Below, in pieces: positions 1-7,498 of a DNA stretch of 14,659 bases. The position numbers and the translations under genes were made by a program. The notes beneath the pieces are model-generated. The model was given only the letters and a program-made list of their open reading frames with translations. It was not told the DNA's origin and did no database searches. Within the stretch, counting starts at the first letter, position 1; every line of letters starts with the position of its first letter. This DNA comes from CAIKMD01 sp036490955 (GTDB lineage Bacteria > Pseudomonadota > Alphaproteobacteria > ATCC43930 > CGMCC-115725): positions 1 through 14,659 of the forward strand of contig DASXCX010000149.1 of assembly GCA_036490955.1 (NCBI GenBank). The letters are read 5' to 3'.

Positions 1-1
1 C

Positions 2-1561
2 ATCGCCGAGGAGATCTACCGCTGCCGCTTGTTGGTCATCGACCGCAACCTCGCCAGCGAATTGACCTATCTCGTCAATTGGCTGGTCGAGATCGCCGAA
101 GCCGACTGGTTTACGCGCGATTTCACGCGCAAGCGGCTGCGCGACGCCTTGACCGAGATCGTCGCGGGGTTTTCCGTCTATCGCACCTATGTCACCGAGC
201 GCGGCGCCAGCGAGGGCGATCGCCGCGTGATCTCCGACGCCGTCGCCAAGGCTCATCGTCGCTGGCAAGGCGCGGACAGCGAGATGCTCGATTTCACTGC
301 CGCGCTGCTGACGCTCGACATCCGCACGCGCAATCCCGGCCACTTCGCCGACAAGCGGAATGCAATCCTGCGCTTTGTCGCTCGTTTCCAACAATACACC
401 GGGGCGATTGCTGCCAAGGCGGTCGAGGACACATTTTTCTATCGCTTCGTGCCACTAGCCTCGGCGAATGAGGTCGGCGCATCGCCCCACCGGCCGACAA
501 CGGCGCCGAGCCTCTACCACGAGCAGATGGGGGAACGCGGGGCGGTCTGGCCGTTGGCGATGCTTGCGTCCGCGACACACGACACGAAACGCGGCGAGGA
601 TATGCGGACGCGGCTCGATGTGCTGAGCGAGATTCCCGATGAATGGGCACGACGCGTTGCCCGCTGGCACATCCACAACCGGGCGCATCGCGGTGAAGCA
701 TCGGGCCGGCCAACGCCGACCGCCAATGACGAATATCTCCTCTATCAAAGCATCGTCGGCACATGGCCGATGCAGCCGACCAGCCTCTTGCGATCGGTTG
801 ACCGGCGTGATGAATACGTTGCCCGCCTCAAAGCCTATGCGATCAAGGCGGCGCGCGAGGCGAAGCTTGCCACCTCTTGGACGGCGCCGGACGAGGCTTA
901 TGAAGCCGGATTCGAGCGCTTCATCGAACACCTGTTCGAGCCGCCGCATAACCCTTTCACCGACAGTCTCATGCGCTTTCTGCCGCCGATCCTGCGCTTT
1001 GGCGCGTTCAACTCCCTATCCCAACTGGTCCTAAAAGCGACAGCGCCGGGCGTACCCGATTTTTATCAGGGCACCGAGTTCTGGGATTTGAGCATGGTCG
1101 ATCCCGATAACCGCCGGCCTGTCGATTATGCCGCACGCCGCGATGCGCTGGCTTCTCTCGATCTCGCCTCGGCGCTTACACATTGGCGCGAAGGCTGGCT
1201 GAAACTATGGCTGACCGAGCGATTGCTGGCTCTGCGCAATCGCTTGCCGACGCTCTTCGCCACCGGCGGCTATGAGCCCCTCGTCGTCACCGGTGCCGCC
1301 GCCGAACATGTGATCGCTTTCCGCCGCGAGAGCGGCGACGAGGCGATCATCGTTGTCGTTACGCGATTACTGATGGACATCATCCGCGGCGATCTTGGCA
1401 CGTTCTGGCCCGGCGGCGCGGCCTTGGGCGACACCGTCATCGGCACTGACGGCGTCTGGATCGATCACTTCACGGGCACACGCATCCGCAGCGAGGCGGG
1501 CGCGATCCTCGCTTCATCCGCGCTTGAGCGGCTGCCCGTCGCGGTTCTCCGTGCCGAGTGA
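2..1561 (+). CDS. treY: Maltooligosyl trehalose synthase, C-terminal part (5' end outside window)
   Basis: TreY is a cytoplasmic GH13 enzyme that isomerises the reducing-end alpha-1,4 link of a malto-oligosaccharide to alpha,alpha-1,1. TreZ then releases trehalose. The reading frame is open from base 2, so about 519 residues are visible and the N-terminus, with the first catalytic regions, lies upstream. Family-typical stretches are SATHDTKRGED (GH13 region IV, with its His-Asp pair), then PGVPDFYQGTEFWDLS and MVDPDNRRPVDYAARR near the middle of the visible part. A beta-rich C-terminal domain follows, ending at TGA 1559-1561. The last 48 bp overlap, on the opposite strand, the 3' end of the alpha-glucosidase. 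The partner treZ is not visible and may lie upstream. The family call is firm. The true start cannot be seen. Confidence 0.93.
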   Translation: MAEEIYRCRLLVIDRNLASELTYLVNWLVEIAEADWFTRDFTRKRLRDALTEIVAGFSVYRTYVTERGASEGDRRVISDAVAKAHRRWQGADSEMLDFTAALLTLDIRTRNPGHFADKRNAILRFVARFQQYTGAIAAKAVEDTFFYRFVPLASANEVGASPHRPTTAPSLYHEQMGERGAVWPLAMLASATHDTKRGEDMRTRLDVLSEIPDEWARRVARWHIHNRAHRGEASGRPTPTANDEYLLYQSIVGTWPMQPTSLLRSVDRRDEYVARLKAYAIKAAREAKLATSWTAPDEAYEAGFERFIEHLFEPPHNPFTDSLMRFLPPILRFGAFNSLSQLVLKATAPGVPDFYQGTEFWDLSMVDPDNRRPVDYAARRDALASLDLASALTHWREGWLKLWLTERLLALRNRLPTLFATGGYEPLVVTGAAAEHVIAFRRESGDEAIIVVVTRLLMDIIRGDLGTFWPGGAALGDTVIGTDGVWIDHFTGTRIRSEAGAILASSALERLPVAVLRAE

Positions 1562-3151
1562 AATGCCGTAAGGCGGCAGGTGCAATGCGCCATCCGCCGG
1601 TGCGGTGACAAAACCAAGCTCGCAGGCCGGCTCGAAGGCCGCTAGATCGTTCGGTTGCACGCTGACCGGCTGGTCGGAAAGATTGAAAAATGCGGTGACG
1701 CAATCCCGTCGATAGCGCCGGCGCCAGGCAACCACCGGCTCCGGCAAAGCGATCAGTTCGAGCTCGCCCAATCGCAGCGCCGGATGCTGCTTGCGCCAGC
1801 CGAGAACCCGGCGATAGCAAGCGAGGATGGATTCGCTGTCCTCCTCTTGCCGATCGACCGCCAAGGCGACATGGCATTCGGATAGCGGCAGCCAACTCCT
1901 AGCCGCTTGCGTGAAGCCTGCCTGGTGCGCGCCCGCGATCCACGGCATCGGCGTGCGCGCGCCGTCCCGTCCGCGATAGGCCGGCAGAAAAGCGAGGCCG
2001 AAGGGATCGCGGATTGCCTCGAGCGGCAGCGTCGCGTTCGGCAGGCCGAGTTCTTCCCCTTGGTAGAGGCAAACGCTGCCGGGCAGGCATGCGAGCAGAG
2101 CCAGCAGAAGGCGGGCAAAGCCCCGCGGCTCCCTGCCACCGGGATTCCAGCGCGTCGGGACCCGATCGACATCGTGATTGCTGAAACCCCAACAGAGCCA
2201 GCCGGTGCGATTCAGCACCGCAGCCTCCTCGATCGCACCGCGGATCGTCGCGGGGCCGAAGGCCGATTTCATGACGCCGAGCGTGTACGCCATATGCAGC
2301 TTCGTGTTGCCCGTCATGTTGGCGATACGCCCGAGTGCGCCGACCTCGCTCGACATCTCGCCGATCGTCGCGCAATGTGGGAAGCGATCCATGAACCGGC
2401 GAATACGGCTCATCAACGCTTGGCTCGTCGGCTGGCACATATCGTGGATATGGCGTTGCAGCCGAAATGGGTTCCAAGCGGCCGGCCGCGCCGCCGGATC
2501 GGGCGGATTGTCGCGCAGCGCGTCGTCATGCAGCATGAAATCGATGGCGTCGAAGCGGAAGCCGTCGACGCCGCGCTGCAGCCAGAACTCGGCATTGGCG
2601 AAATGCGCTTCCAGCACGCGTTCATTCGTCAGATCGAGCTTGGGCTGATCCGGCAGGAAGTGATGCAGATAATATTGCCGCCGCGCCGGCTCCCACTTCC
2701 ACGCCGGGCCACCAAAGGCCGAAAGCCAATTATTGGGCGGGCCGCCGTCGGATCGGGGATTTGCCCAGACGAACCAATCAGCTTTGTCATTGTCGCGACT
2801 CGAGCGGCTTTCCGCGAACCAGGGATGCTCGATCGAGGTGTGACTCCAGACTTGGTCAATCAGCACCTTGAGGCCAAGCGCCTTGGCCCGCGCCGTCACC
2901 GCGTCGAAATCGGCAAGCGTGCCGTAGCGTGGATCGACGGCGCAATAATCGGAGACATCGTAGCCGCAATCAGCCATCGGCGAGCGGTAGAAGGGCGTGA
3001 TCCAGATCGCGTCGACGCCGAGCGCGGCGATATAATCGAGACGGGACAGCAAACCCGGCAAATCGCCAATACCGTCGGCGTTGCCGTCGCAAAAACTCTG
3101 GAGATAGACCTCATAGATGACGGCACCCCGCCACCATTCGGCTTCGCCCAT
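1514..3151 (-). CDS. Alpha-glucosidase, GH13 family (AglA / oligo-1,6-glucosidase-like)
   Basis: This 545-residue cytoplasmic glycoside hydrolase probably releases glucose from the non-reducing ends of short alpha-glucans or disaccharides. The four GH13 regions are present: DQVWSHTS (Asp99), GFRFDAIDF (nucleophile Asp201), ATIGEMSSE (acid/base Glu265) and FSNHDVDR (His326-Asp327). The wording of regions I and II, and LHDDALRDNPP after the nucleophile, resembles rhizobial AglA-type alpha-glucosidases (GH13_23). The length is normal. The ATG at 3151 is chosen because a strong Shine-Dalgarno sequence lies 9 bases before it and the barrel begins at once (WWRGAVIYEVYLQSF). An in-frame ATG at 3220 would add 23 unconserved residues. 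It lies beside treY, so both may handle glycogen-derived maltodextrins, but they are convergent and not one operon. Exact substrate specificity cannot be read from the sequence. Confidence 0.92.
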   Translation of the reverse strand: MGEAEWWRGAVIYEVYLQSFCDGNADGIGDLPGLLSRLDYIAALGVDAIWITPFYRSPMADCGYDVSDYCAVDPRYGTLADFDAVTARAKALGLKVLIDQVWSHTSIEHPWFAESRSSRDNDKADWFVWANPRSDGGPPNNWLSAFGGPAWKWEPARRQYYLHHFLPDQPKLDLTNERVLEAHFANAEFWLQRGVDGFRFDAIDFMLHDDALRDNPPDPAARPAAWNPFRLQRHIHDMCQPTSQALMSRIRRFMDRFPHCATIGEMSSEVGALGRIANMTGNTKLHMAYTLGVMKSAFGPATIRGAIEEAAVLNRTGWLCWGFSNHDVDRVPTRWNPGGREPRGFARLLLALLACLPGSVCLYQGEELGLPNATLPLEAIRDPFGLAFLPAYRGRDGARTPMPWIAGAHQAGFTQAARSWLPLSECHVALAVDRQEEDSESILACYRRVLGWRKQHPALRLGELELIALPEPVVAWRRRYRRDCVTAFFNLSDQPVSVQPNDLAAFEPACELGFVTAPADGALHLPPYGISLGTENRDGQPLKRG

Positions 3152-3160
3152 CGGCACGTC

Positions 3161-3169
3161 TCCCCTCCC
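3161..3169 (-). promoter_or_regulatory. Strong Shine-Dalgarno for the alpha-glucosidase
   Basis: On the minus strand the purine run GGGAGGGGA lies 9 bases before the ATG at 3151. It settles the start there rather than at the in-frame ATG at 3220. Confidence 0.75.
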
Positions 3170-3227
3170 GTGATCCGACCGGCCGATCAATGAGCGGAGT
3201 GAGCAGATCTCCACGCTCATGCCGGCG

Positions 3228-3273
3228 CGCGCGGGACCGTTCCCGTTTTTCTAAAGCGGAACGGTCCCGCGCG
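3228..3273. repeat. Perfect 16-bp inverted repeat (intergenic hairpin)
   Basis: The arms 3228-3243 (CGCGCGGGACCGTTCC) and 3258-3273 are exact reverse complements, separated by a 14-base AT-richer loop. The element lies in the 151-bp gap between the alpha-glucosidase start and the VITPP protein stop. It could end transcription of the VITPP gene, but neither strand has a T-run after the stem, so it is not a classic intrinsic terminator. It may be a copy of a dispersed palindromic element. Only the repeat itself is certain. Confidence 0.85.
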
Positions 3274-3302
3274 GAAGGGCTGTCGCCGATTTTTGTACGT
3301 GG

Positions 3303-3641
3303 TTATTTCGGCTGGATTTCATCCTTATTGCCGGCTGCGCCGGGCGGCGTGATGACCGGCGTCTTCGCCATATCTCTCGCCGGCGGTGTAATGACGCTCT
3401 TATCCCCAGTCGAAGGCGGCGTGATCACGGCCGGGGATTGGGGCGCTTGGGCTGCTTGATCGCGGGCTGGTTGGTCACGTGAATCGGAATTTTGCGAGGA
3501 GGACGGCGGCACCACGTCTTGGTGCTGCTGTACATGTTCTTGCGATGACGAATCGGTGTGGCGACCCTGCGCGTGCGCAAAAGGCACGGCCGCGAGGCTT
3601 ATGGCAGCGGTCACGGTGAGAACGCTGGCGATATGGCGCAT
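3303..3641 (-). CDS. Small exported protein with three VITPP repeats, function unknown
   Basis: This 112-residue protein begins with a clear Sec signal peptide: Arg2 and His3, a hydrophobic core at about residues 5-21, and AHA|QG as the likely cleavage site after residue 24. The mature part is hydrophilic and looks disordered, first rich in Ser, Gln and Asp. It then has three VITPP units at about 72-76, 83-87 and 96-100, and ends DEIQPK. From memory, short alphaproteobacterial and betaproteobacterial exported proteins show a similar plan of VIxPP repeats and a Pro-Lys tail. I know no function for them. AGGAG lies 7 bases before the ATG. The gene diverges from yjbQ across a 172-bp gap and lies upstream of the alpha-glucosidase on the same strand, with the inverted repeat between them. 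Periplasmic location is inferred. Confidence 0.8.
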   Translation of the reverse strand: MRHIASVLTVTAAISLAAVPFAHAQGRHTDSSSQEHVQQHQDVVPPSSSQNSDSRDQPARDQAAQAPQSPAVITPPSTGDKSVITPPARDMAKTPVITPPGAAGNKDEIQPK

Positions 3642-3732
3642 GGATCATCTCCTCATGCTCGACGCTCGGCGGCGAGAGCCTCGTTCGGGCAAACGAATAC
3701 TCCGCCTCCGACAATGACAATGATGCTTTATT

Positions 3733-3740
3733 TTTATAAC
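3733..3740. promoter_or_regulatory. AT-rich candidate promoter core between the VITPP gene and yjbQ
   Basis: The gap 3642-3813 contains the only strongly AT-rich patch nearby, at about 3724-3740. It reads TATAAC on the plus strand (3735-3740) and TATAAA on the minus strand (3738-3733). Either could be a -10 box for the gene it faces. No convincing -35 box is visible, and the assignment is tentative. Confidence 0.3.
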
Positions 3741-3799
3741 GGTGGCCTAGCCCTGGCGGTTCCTCCACGCCATCGCCCGCCGGCGTGTCCGAGTTGCGC

Positions 3800-3805
3800 T
3801 ATAGT
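3800..3805 (+). promoter_or_regulatory. -10-like TATAGT directly before yjbQ (possible leaderless promoter)
   Basis: TATAGT ends 8 bases before the preferred ATG at 3814 and no purine-rich ribosome site is present. If this is the -10 box, transcription would start at or next to the A of the start codon. No clear -35 box is seen. Confidence 0.35.
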
Positions 3806-3813
3806 TATTGGCC

Positions 3814-4233
3814 ATGCAGCAAGCGATCCATACGCTGCGCGTCGCCACAGGCGATCGCGGCTTGATCGAGATCACAGCAACGGTGCGCGATTGGGTCGCG
3901 AAGCAGGAGATCACCACCGGCCTGCTGACCATCTTCTGCCGTCACACCTCTGCCTCGCTCGTGATCCAGGAAAACGCGGATCCCGATGTCCGCGCCGATC
4001 TCGAGGCTTTTTTCGAGACGATCGCGCCGGAAGATTCGCGGCGCTATCGCCACGACACGGAAGGCGCCGACGACATGCCGGCGCATCTGCGTGCCGCGTT
4101 GACGCAATCGCAGCTCAGTGTCCCGATCGCCGGCGGCAAGCCGGTGCTGGGCACCTGGCAAGGCATTTATTTGTTCGAGCATCGACGCATCGCGCATCAG
4201 CGCGAGATCGTGCTGCATGTGATCGGCGAATAG
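3814..4233 (+). CDS. yjbQ: YjbQ / UPF0047 family protein
   Basis: This 139-residue protein covers the whole UPF0047 family. Members form small trimeric beta-structures. Weak thiamine-phosphate synthase activity is reported for the family, hence the database name 'secondary thiamine-phosphate synthase', but the physiological role is uncertain. Signature stretches are FCRHTSASLVIQENADPDV (His44, Asn54), YRHDTEGADDMPAHLRAAL (His80, His91) and GTWQGIYLFEHR near residues 113-124. An ATG at 3814 is preferred. An in-frame TTG at 3808 would add only two residues and lies in the expected promoter-to-start spacer. There is no Shine-Dalgarno sequence, and a -10-like TATAGT ends 8 bases before the ATG, which suggests a leaderless mRNA. 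It stands alone, divergent from the VITPP gene and convergent with the amidohydrolase. Confidence 0.92.
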   Translation: MQQAIHTLRVATGDRGLIEITATVRDWVAKQEITTGLLTIFCRHTSASLVIQENADPDVRADLEAFFETIAPEDSRRYRHDTEGADDMPAHLRAALTQSQLSVPIAGGKPVLGTWQGIYLFEHRRIAHQREIVLHVIGE

Positions 4234-4335
4234 GAGCGCCAGAATTCACATTGGCGAGCCGGTCCCGCGCCTCGAAGACCCGCGGCGGCTAGGCAGTGCG
4301 ATCGTTATCCGCGAGTTCGACGCTCGCCGGAGGCC

Positions 4336-5559
4336 TCAGCCGGCGCGCGCGGCGAGACGCCGCTGCTTCACCTCGGATATCACCGGCTCGAAATTGAAGA
4401 CGCGCTTGGCGTTGCCGCCGAGAATGTTGCGCTTCGCCTGCTCCGAGAGAAACGGCAAGTCATAAATCGTCGAGGGCAGATCGGTATCCCAATGAGGATA
4501 ATCCGAGGAATACATGAGTTGCGTCTCGGCATTGATCATCTTGAAGGTGAGCTCGAGCGCTTCGCGGTTGTGCACCATCTCCATCGGCTGCGTCGAGAAA
4601 TACATCTCCCGCATGTAATCCGACGGCCGCTTCTTCAACAACGGCACTTCCGATGAGCGCATCATCCATTCGTTATCAAGCCGTTGCATCAGGAACGGGA
4701 TCCAGGCGAGGCCGCTTTCGACCCAAACGGTCTTCAGCTTCGGAAACCGCTCGGGCAGGCCGTTCACCAGCCAATTCGTGCAATGGAGGATGTTCCACCA
4801 CGAGAAACCGAGCGCATGCGCGGCGAGGAAACGATTGCAAAGATTGAGGCTCTGGTCGTTCGAGCCGCCGAGCGAGGAGTGGAACACCAGGGGAAGGCCA
4901 CGCGCCTCGATATCGGCGTAGAGCTTCATGTAGGAATTGTCGTAGAGCTGCTTGTGGCGCGCGGTGCAGACCGTGAAGCCGACGACGCCTTTCTTACCGG
5001 CGAAATCCTGTACGATCTTGTAAGCCGCCTCGGGATCGTTCATCGGAAGATAGAGCGATGATTTGATGCGCGGCTCCTCGGCCAGCACGACCTCGCAGAG
5101 CCAGCGATTGTAGGCACGGGCCAGTGCCACCTCGACCTCGACGCGCGGCGTGAAGCCGAGACCGAGCATCGGTGTCGGAAAAAGCATCAAGATGTCGATG
5201 CCGATCGCGTCCATCCAGCGCCGCGTGATGGTCAGATCGCGATGCGTGCCGAGTGGCGTCTTCTCCTTGCGCCGTCCAGGGTAACGCGTCACACGCCCGC
5301 CGAGCTCCTGGTAAGCGCCTGTCCCCGAGGTGATGCCGCTGCCGCCATAGCCCTGATATTTCGCCTGATCGCGCATCACCGGGTCTTCGATGAATTCCGC
5401 GATCTGATTGAAAGAGGCGGTCTCGTAGTGGTGGCCGTCGATATCGACGATCAGGAAATCCTCGTAGCGGCGTTGTATCGCCTGCTGGCTCGCATGGGCG
5501 AGCAAGGTCGTCGTATCGAATTCCTCGACCGCGAGGTCACGGTAAGAGACGGTATCCAT
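4336..5559 (-). CDS. Metal-dependent amidohydrolase family protein (amidohydrolase-2 / ACMSD-like fold)
   Basis: This 407-residue protein has the features of the amidohydrolase-2 group of TIM-barrel metal enzymes, which hydrolyse or decarboxylate a range of often aromatic acids. The N-terminal metal motif appears as VDIDGHHYE (Asp41, His43). Further likely ligands or catalytic residues are His227 (LVFHSSLG), His259 (NILHCTN), Glu281 (VWVESGLAW) and Asp353 in the typical YSSDYPHWD. The substrate cannot be read from the sequence. AGGGAGAAG lies a few bases before the ATG at 5559, supporting that start. It diverges from the membrane protein gene across 87 bp. The nearby CoA-transferase could suggest an organic-acid pathway, but nothing links them as an operon. 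The Ala- and Arg-rich tail after about residue 395 is probably not part of the fold. Confidence 0.85.
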   Translation of the reverse strand: MDTVSYRDLAVEEFDTTTLLAHASQQAIQRRYEDFLIVDIDGHHYETASFNQIAEFIEDPVMRDQAKYQGYGGSGITSGTGAYQELGGRVTRYPGRRKEKTPLGTHRDLTITRRWMDAIGIDILMLFPTPMLGLGFTPRVEVEVALARAYNRWLCEVVLAEEPRIKSSLYLPMNDPEAAYKIVQDFAGKKGVVGFTVCTARHKQLYDNSYMKLYADIEARGLPLVFHSSLGGSNDQSLNLCNRFLAAHALGFSWWNILHCTNWLVNGLPERFPKLKTVWVESGLAWIPFLMQRLDNEWMMRSSEVPLLKKRPSDYMREMYFSTQPMEMVHNREALELTFKMINAETQLMYSSDYPHWDTDLPSTIYDLPFLSEQAKRNILGGNAKRVFNFEPVISEVKQRRLAARAG

Positions 5560-5646
5560 AGGCGGCTTCTCCCTTGTGGCTGGAGGATAGACCCGCTCGC
5601 CGGCAAAGCCAATTCACGCTATGGATCGGCGTGGGGAGAACGAGAA

Positions 5647-6153
5647 ATGGAAGCTTGGGGCGGTTTTTTCGTCGCGCAGGCCGGCGCATCGGCAGCGTTG
5701 ACTGGTCTCATCTTCGTCGCCGTGTCCCTCAATCTGACGAAGGTCCTTGCCCTATCCCATCTGCCGAAACGTGCCTTTCAGGCGCTGATGGTGCTGATGG
5801 AGATTCTCGTCATCTCATCGCTGGCTCTCGTGCCCCAGCCTTTGGCCTGGTTCGCCGGCGAGGCTGCCCTGGTCGCTCTGCCGATCTGGATCACGGTGAT
5901 CGCGTTAGACACACAGACGCTGACAATCGCCGGGAAAGCGCAAGCGGTCGAGATCGCAGGTGACAGCTATCGCCAGCGTGCCATTCAGCGCATGGCGATC
6001 AGCCAAGCGGCCGCGCTGCTCTTTGTCGTCGGCGCCGGGACAACGCTGGCTTTCGGACTCGTCGGTGTCTATTGGCTGGCGCCGGCGATCATCTGCTCCT
6101 ACCTCATCGCCCTGCTCGACGCCTGGGTGCTATTGATCGAGATCAATCGCTAG
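5647..6153 (+). CDS. Uncharacterised integral membrane protein, about five helices
   Basis: This 168-residue protein is mostly membrane-embedded. Hydrophobic segments lie at about 9-29, 43-62, 67-87, 116-137 and 141-163, with a basic loop (LPKRAF) after the first and a polar loop at about 88-115. The N-terminal stretch FFVAQAGASAALTGLIFVAVS resembles a small family of bacterial inner-membrane proteins of unknown role, some labelled in databases as FtsH modulators. I see no evidence for that function. ATG 5647 is chosen because GGGGAG lies 8 bases upstream and the helix bundle starts at once. The reading frame is open further up to 5242, but that stretch runs antisense through the amidohydrolase and is an artefact. 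The CoA-transferase follows 68 bp later on the same strand. Confidence 0.78.
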   Translation: MEAWGGFFVAQAGASAALTGLIFVAVSLNLTKVLALSHLPKRAFQALMVLMEILVISSLALVPQPLAWFAGEAALVALPIWITVIALDTQTLTIAGKAQAVEIAGDSYRQRAIQRMAISQAAALLFVVGAGTTLAFGLVGVYWLAPAIICSYLIALLDAWVLLIEINR

Positions 6154-6221
6154 GCTTGACGCGGCGCGGCATGTTTCGCACGCTGGCAAGAGATTCTCCG
6201 CCACATAGAGTGATTGTGTTC

Positions 6222-7427
6222 ATGGCTGATTCAACGAGTTCCCTTCCCCTTCACGGCCTGCGCGTGCTCGAACTCGGGCACATCGTCGCCGGTCCCAGCG
6301 CGGCATTGATCCTCGCCGATCTCGGCGCCGATGTGATCAAGATCGAGAATCCGGATGGCGGCGATCAGGCGCGGCGAATGCCCGGCGCCGGTTCAGGCTA
6401 TTACTATTTCAATCGCAACAAGCGCAGCGTCGCGATCGATCTGAAAGCGCCGCTCGGCAAGGCGGTCTTCCTTAACCTCATCCGCGGCGCGGATATCTGC
6501 CTCGATAATTACGCCCCCGATGCGCTGAAGCGCCTCGGCCTCGATTACGACGTGCTCTCGGCCGAGAATCCCCGTCTTATCCATATGGCGATCAAGGGCT
6601 TCCTGCCCGGTCCCTACGAAAAGCGTCCCTCGCTCGACGAGCTGGCACAAATGATGGGCGGTCTCGCTTATATGACCGGCCCGCCGGGACGGCCGCTACG
6701 CGCCGGCGCCTCGATCATCGATATCGGTGCCGCGACGTATGGCGTGATCGGCATCCTCGCCGCGCTCTTTCAACGCGCCGAGACCGGCCGCGGCCAGCAC
6801 ATCACCTCGGGCCTCTTCGAGACCACCGTGTTTTGGGTCGGGCAATGGATGGCGCGCGCGGTCGCGACCGGCCAGCCGTCGAAGCCGATGGCCGAGATCG
6901 GCCAGTCGGTGCGCATGGGCTGGGGCATCTTCCATCTCTTTGAGACGCGAGACAAAGAGCAGGTCTTCATCGGCGTCACCTCGAACGCGCATTGGGAACG
7001 GTTCTGCGCGATCCTCGATCTCGCGGAGATGTATGCCGACGACCGGCTGACGACGAACGAGAAACGCGTCCAGGCGCAGGAATGGATGCTGCCGAAGATC
7101 CGCGAAGCTGTGGCGCAGATTACCAGCGCCGATCTCCAGGCCAAGCTCGACAAGGCGAGCGTCCCCTACGCGCCGCTGCGCCGTCCCGATCAGCTTCTCG
7201 ACGATCATCATCTCAAGACCAGCGGCCAGCTCATGACGGTGCCGATGGAAAGCGGCAAGCACGGCGATCTGCCGAAACTCCCCTTCAAGAGCGATTCCTA
7301 CGACTTCACTTTGCGCTACGGTGCGCCTGGTCTCGGTGCCAATACGCGGGAAGTGCTAGGGGAAGCGGGCATGGCCGGCGCCGATATCGACGCGCTGATC
7401 GCGGCGAAAGCGATCGCCCAGGGCTAG
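6222..7427 (+). CDS. CoA-transferase, class III (CaiB/BaiF family)
   Basis: This 401-residue protein has the normal length of family III CoA-transferases, interlocked dimers that move CoA between acyl-CoA and a free acid. The N-terminus LRVLELGHIVAGPSAALILADLGADVIKIE is diagnostic. NKRSVAIDLK follows, and KGFLPGPYEKRPSLDELAQMMGG holds the Asp (about 139) expected to carry the acyl group. The C-terminal part has the usual DRLTTNEKR and GANTREVLGE motifs. The FLPGPY and MMGGLAYMTGPPGRPLRAG wording differs from typical formyl-CoA transferases, so oxalate should not be assumed as substrate. ATG 6222 is chosen because conservation begins just after it. The frame extends up to 6072, but that stretch overlaps the membrane protein and has no family similarity. 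A CATAGA box lies upstream and no good Shine-Dalgarno is visible. Confidence 0.9.
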   Translation: MADSTSSLPLHGLRVLELGHIVAGPSAALILADLGADVIKIENPDGGDQARRMPGAGSGYYYFNRNKRSVAIDLKAPLGKAVFLNLIRGADICLDNYAPDALKRLGLDYDVLSAENPRLIHMAIKGFLPGPYEKRPSLDELAQMMGGLAYMTGPPGRPLRAGASIIDIGAATYGVIGILAALFQRAETGRGQHITSGLFETTVFWVGQWMARAVATGQPSKPMAEIGQSVRMGWGIFHLFETRDKEQVFIGVTSNAHWERFCAILDLAEMYADDRLTTNEKRVQAQEWMLPKIREAVAQITSADLQAKLDKASVPYAPLRRPDQLLDDHHLKTSGQLMTVPMESGKHGDLPKLPFKSDSYDFTLRYGAPGLGANTREVLGEAGMAGADIDALIAAKAIAQG

Positions 7428-7474
7428 CTGCCGCCGGATTGGCGCCGCGGAACTCTGGGCTCAAGCCGCCGTTT

Positions 7475-7498
7475 TATCGATTAGCGTTACAATCGATA
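7475..7498. promoter_or_regulatory. Perfect 8-bp inverted repeat around a TACAAT box, candidate promoter/operator
   Basis: TATCGATT (7475-7482) and AATCGATA (7491-7498) are exact reverse complements 8 bases apart. An outer pair, GCCGC (7465-7469) and GCGGC (7499-7503), could extend the stem with a 5-base bulge. TACAAT at 7488-7493 is a good -10 box on the plus strand, and would place transcription start near 7500, just before the ribosome site of the gene at 7515. The layout fits an operator over a promoter, or a hairpin at the 5' end of the message. Confidence 0.45.

Noticed and set aside
1907..3193. 428-codon open frame on the plus strand, antisense to the alpha-glucosidase
   Set aside because: It lies inside a gene with all four GH13 regions. 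Its product is Arg- and Ala-rich with no recognisable domain, the usual shadow in GC-rich DNA.
3190..3459. 89-codon plus-strand frame across the inverted repeat and the VITPP gene end
   Set aside because: It runs antisense to the VITPP repeats. The signal peptide and ribosome site support the minus-strand gene.
3558..4292. 244-codon plus-strand frame across the VITPP promoter region and yjbQ
   Set aside because: It overlaps yjbQ in another frame and is Arg/Ala/His-rich with no domain. yjbQ is a clear family match.
4234..4335. Possible terminator between convergent yjbQ and amidohydrolase
   Set aside because: I found no stable hairpin followed by a T-run on either strand in these 102 bases.
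5242..5646. N-terminal extension of the membrane protein by 135 codons
   Set aside because: The extension is antisense to the amidohydrolase, and a ribosome site marks ATG 5647.
6072..6221. N-terminal extension of the CoA-transferase by 50 codons
   Set aside because: It overlaps the membrane protein gene and carries no family sequence. The conserved LRVLELGHIVAGP begins about a dozen residues after ATG 6222.
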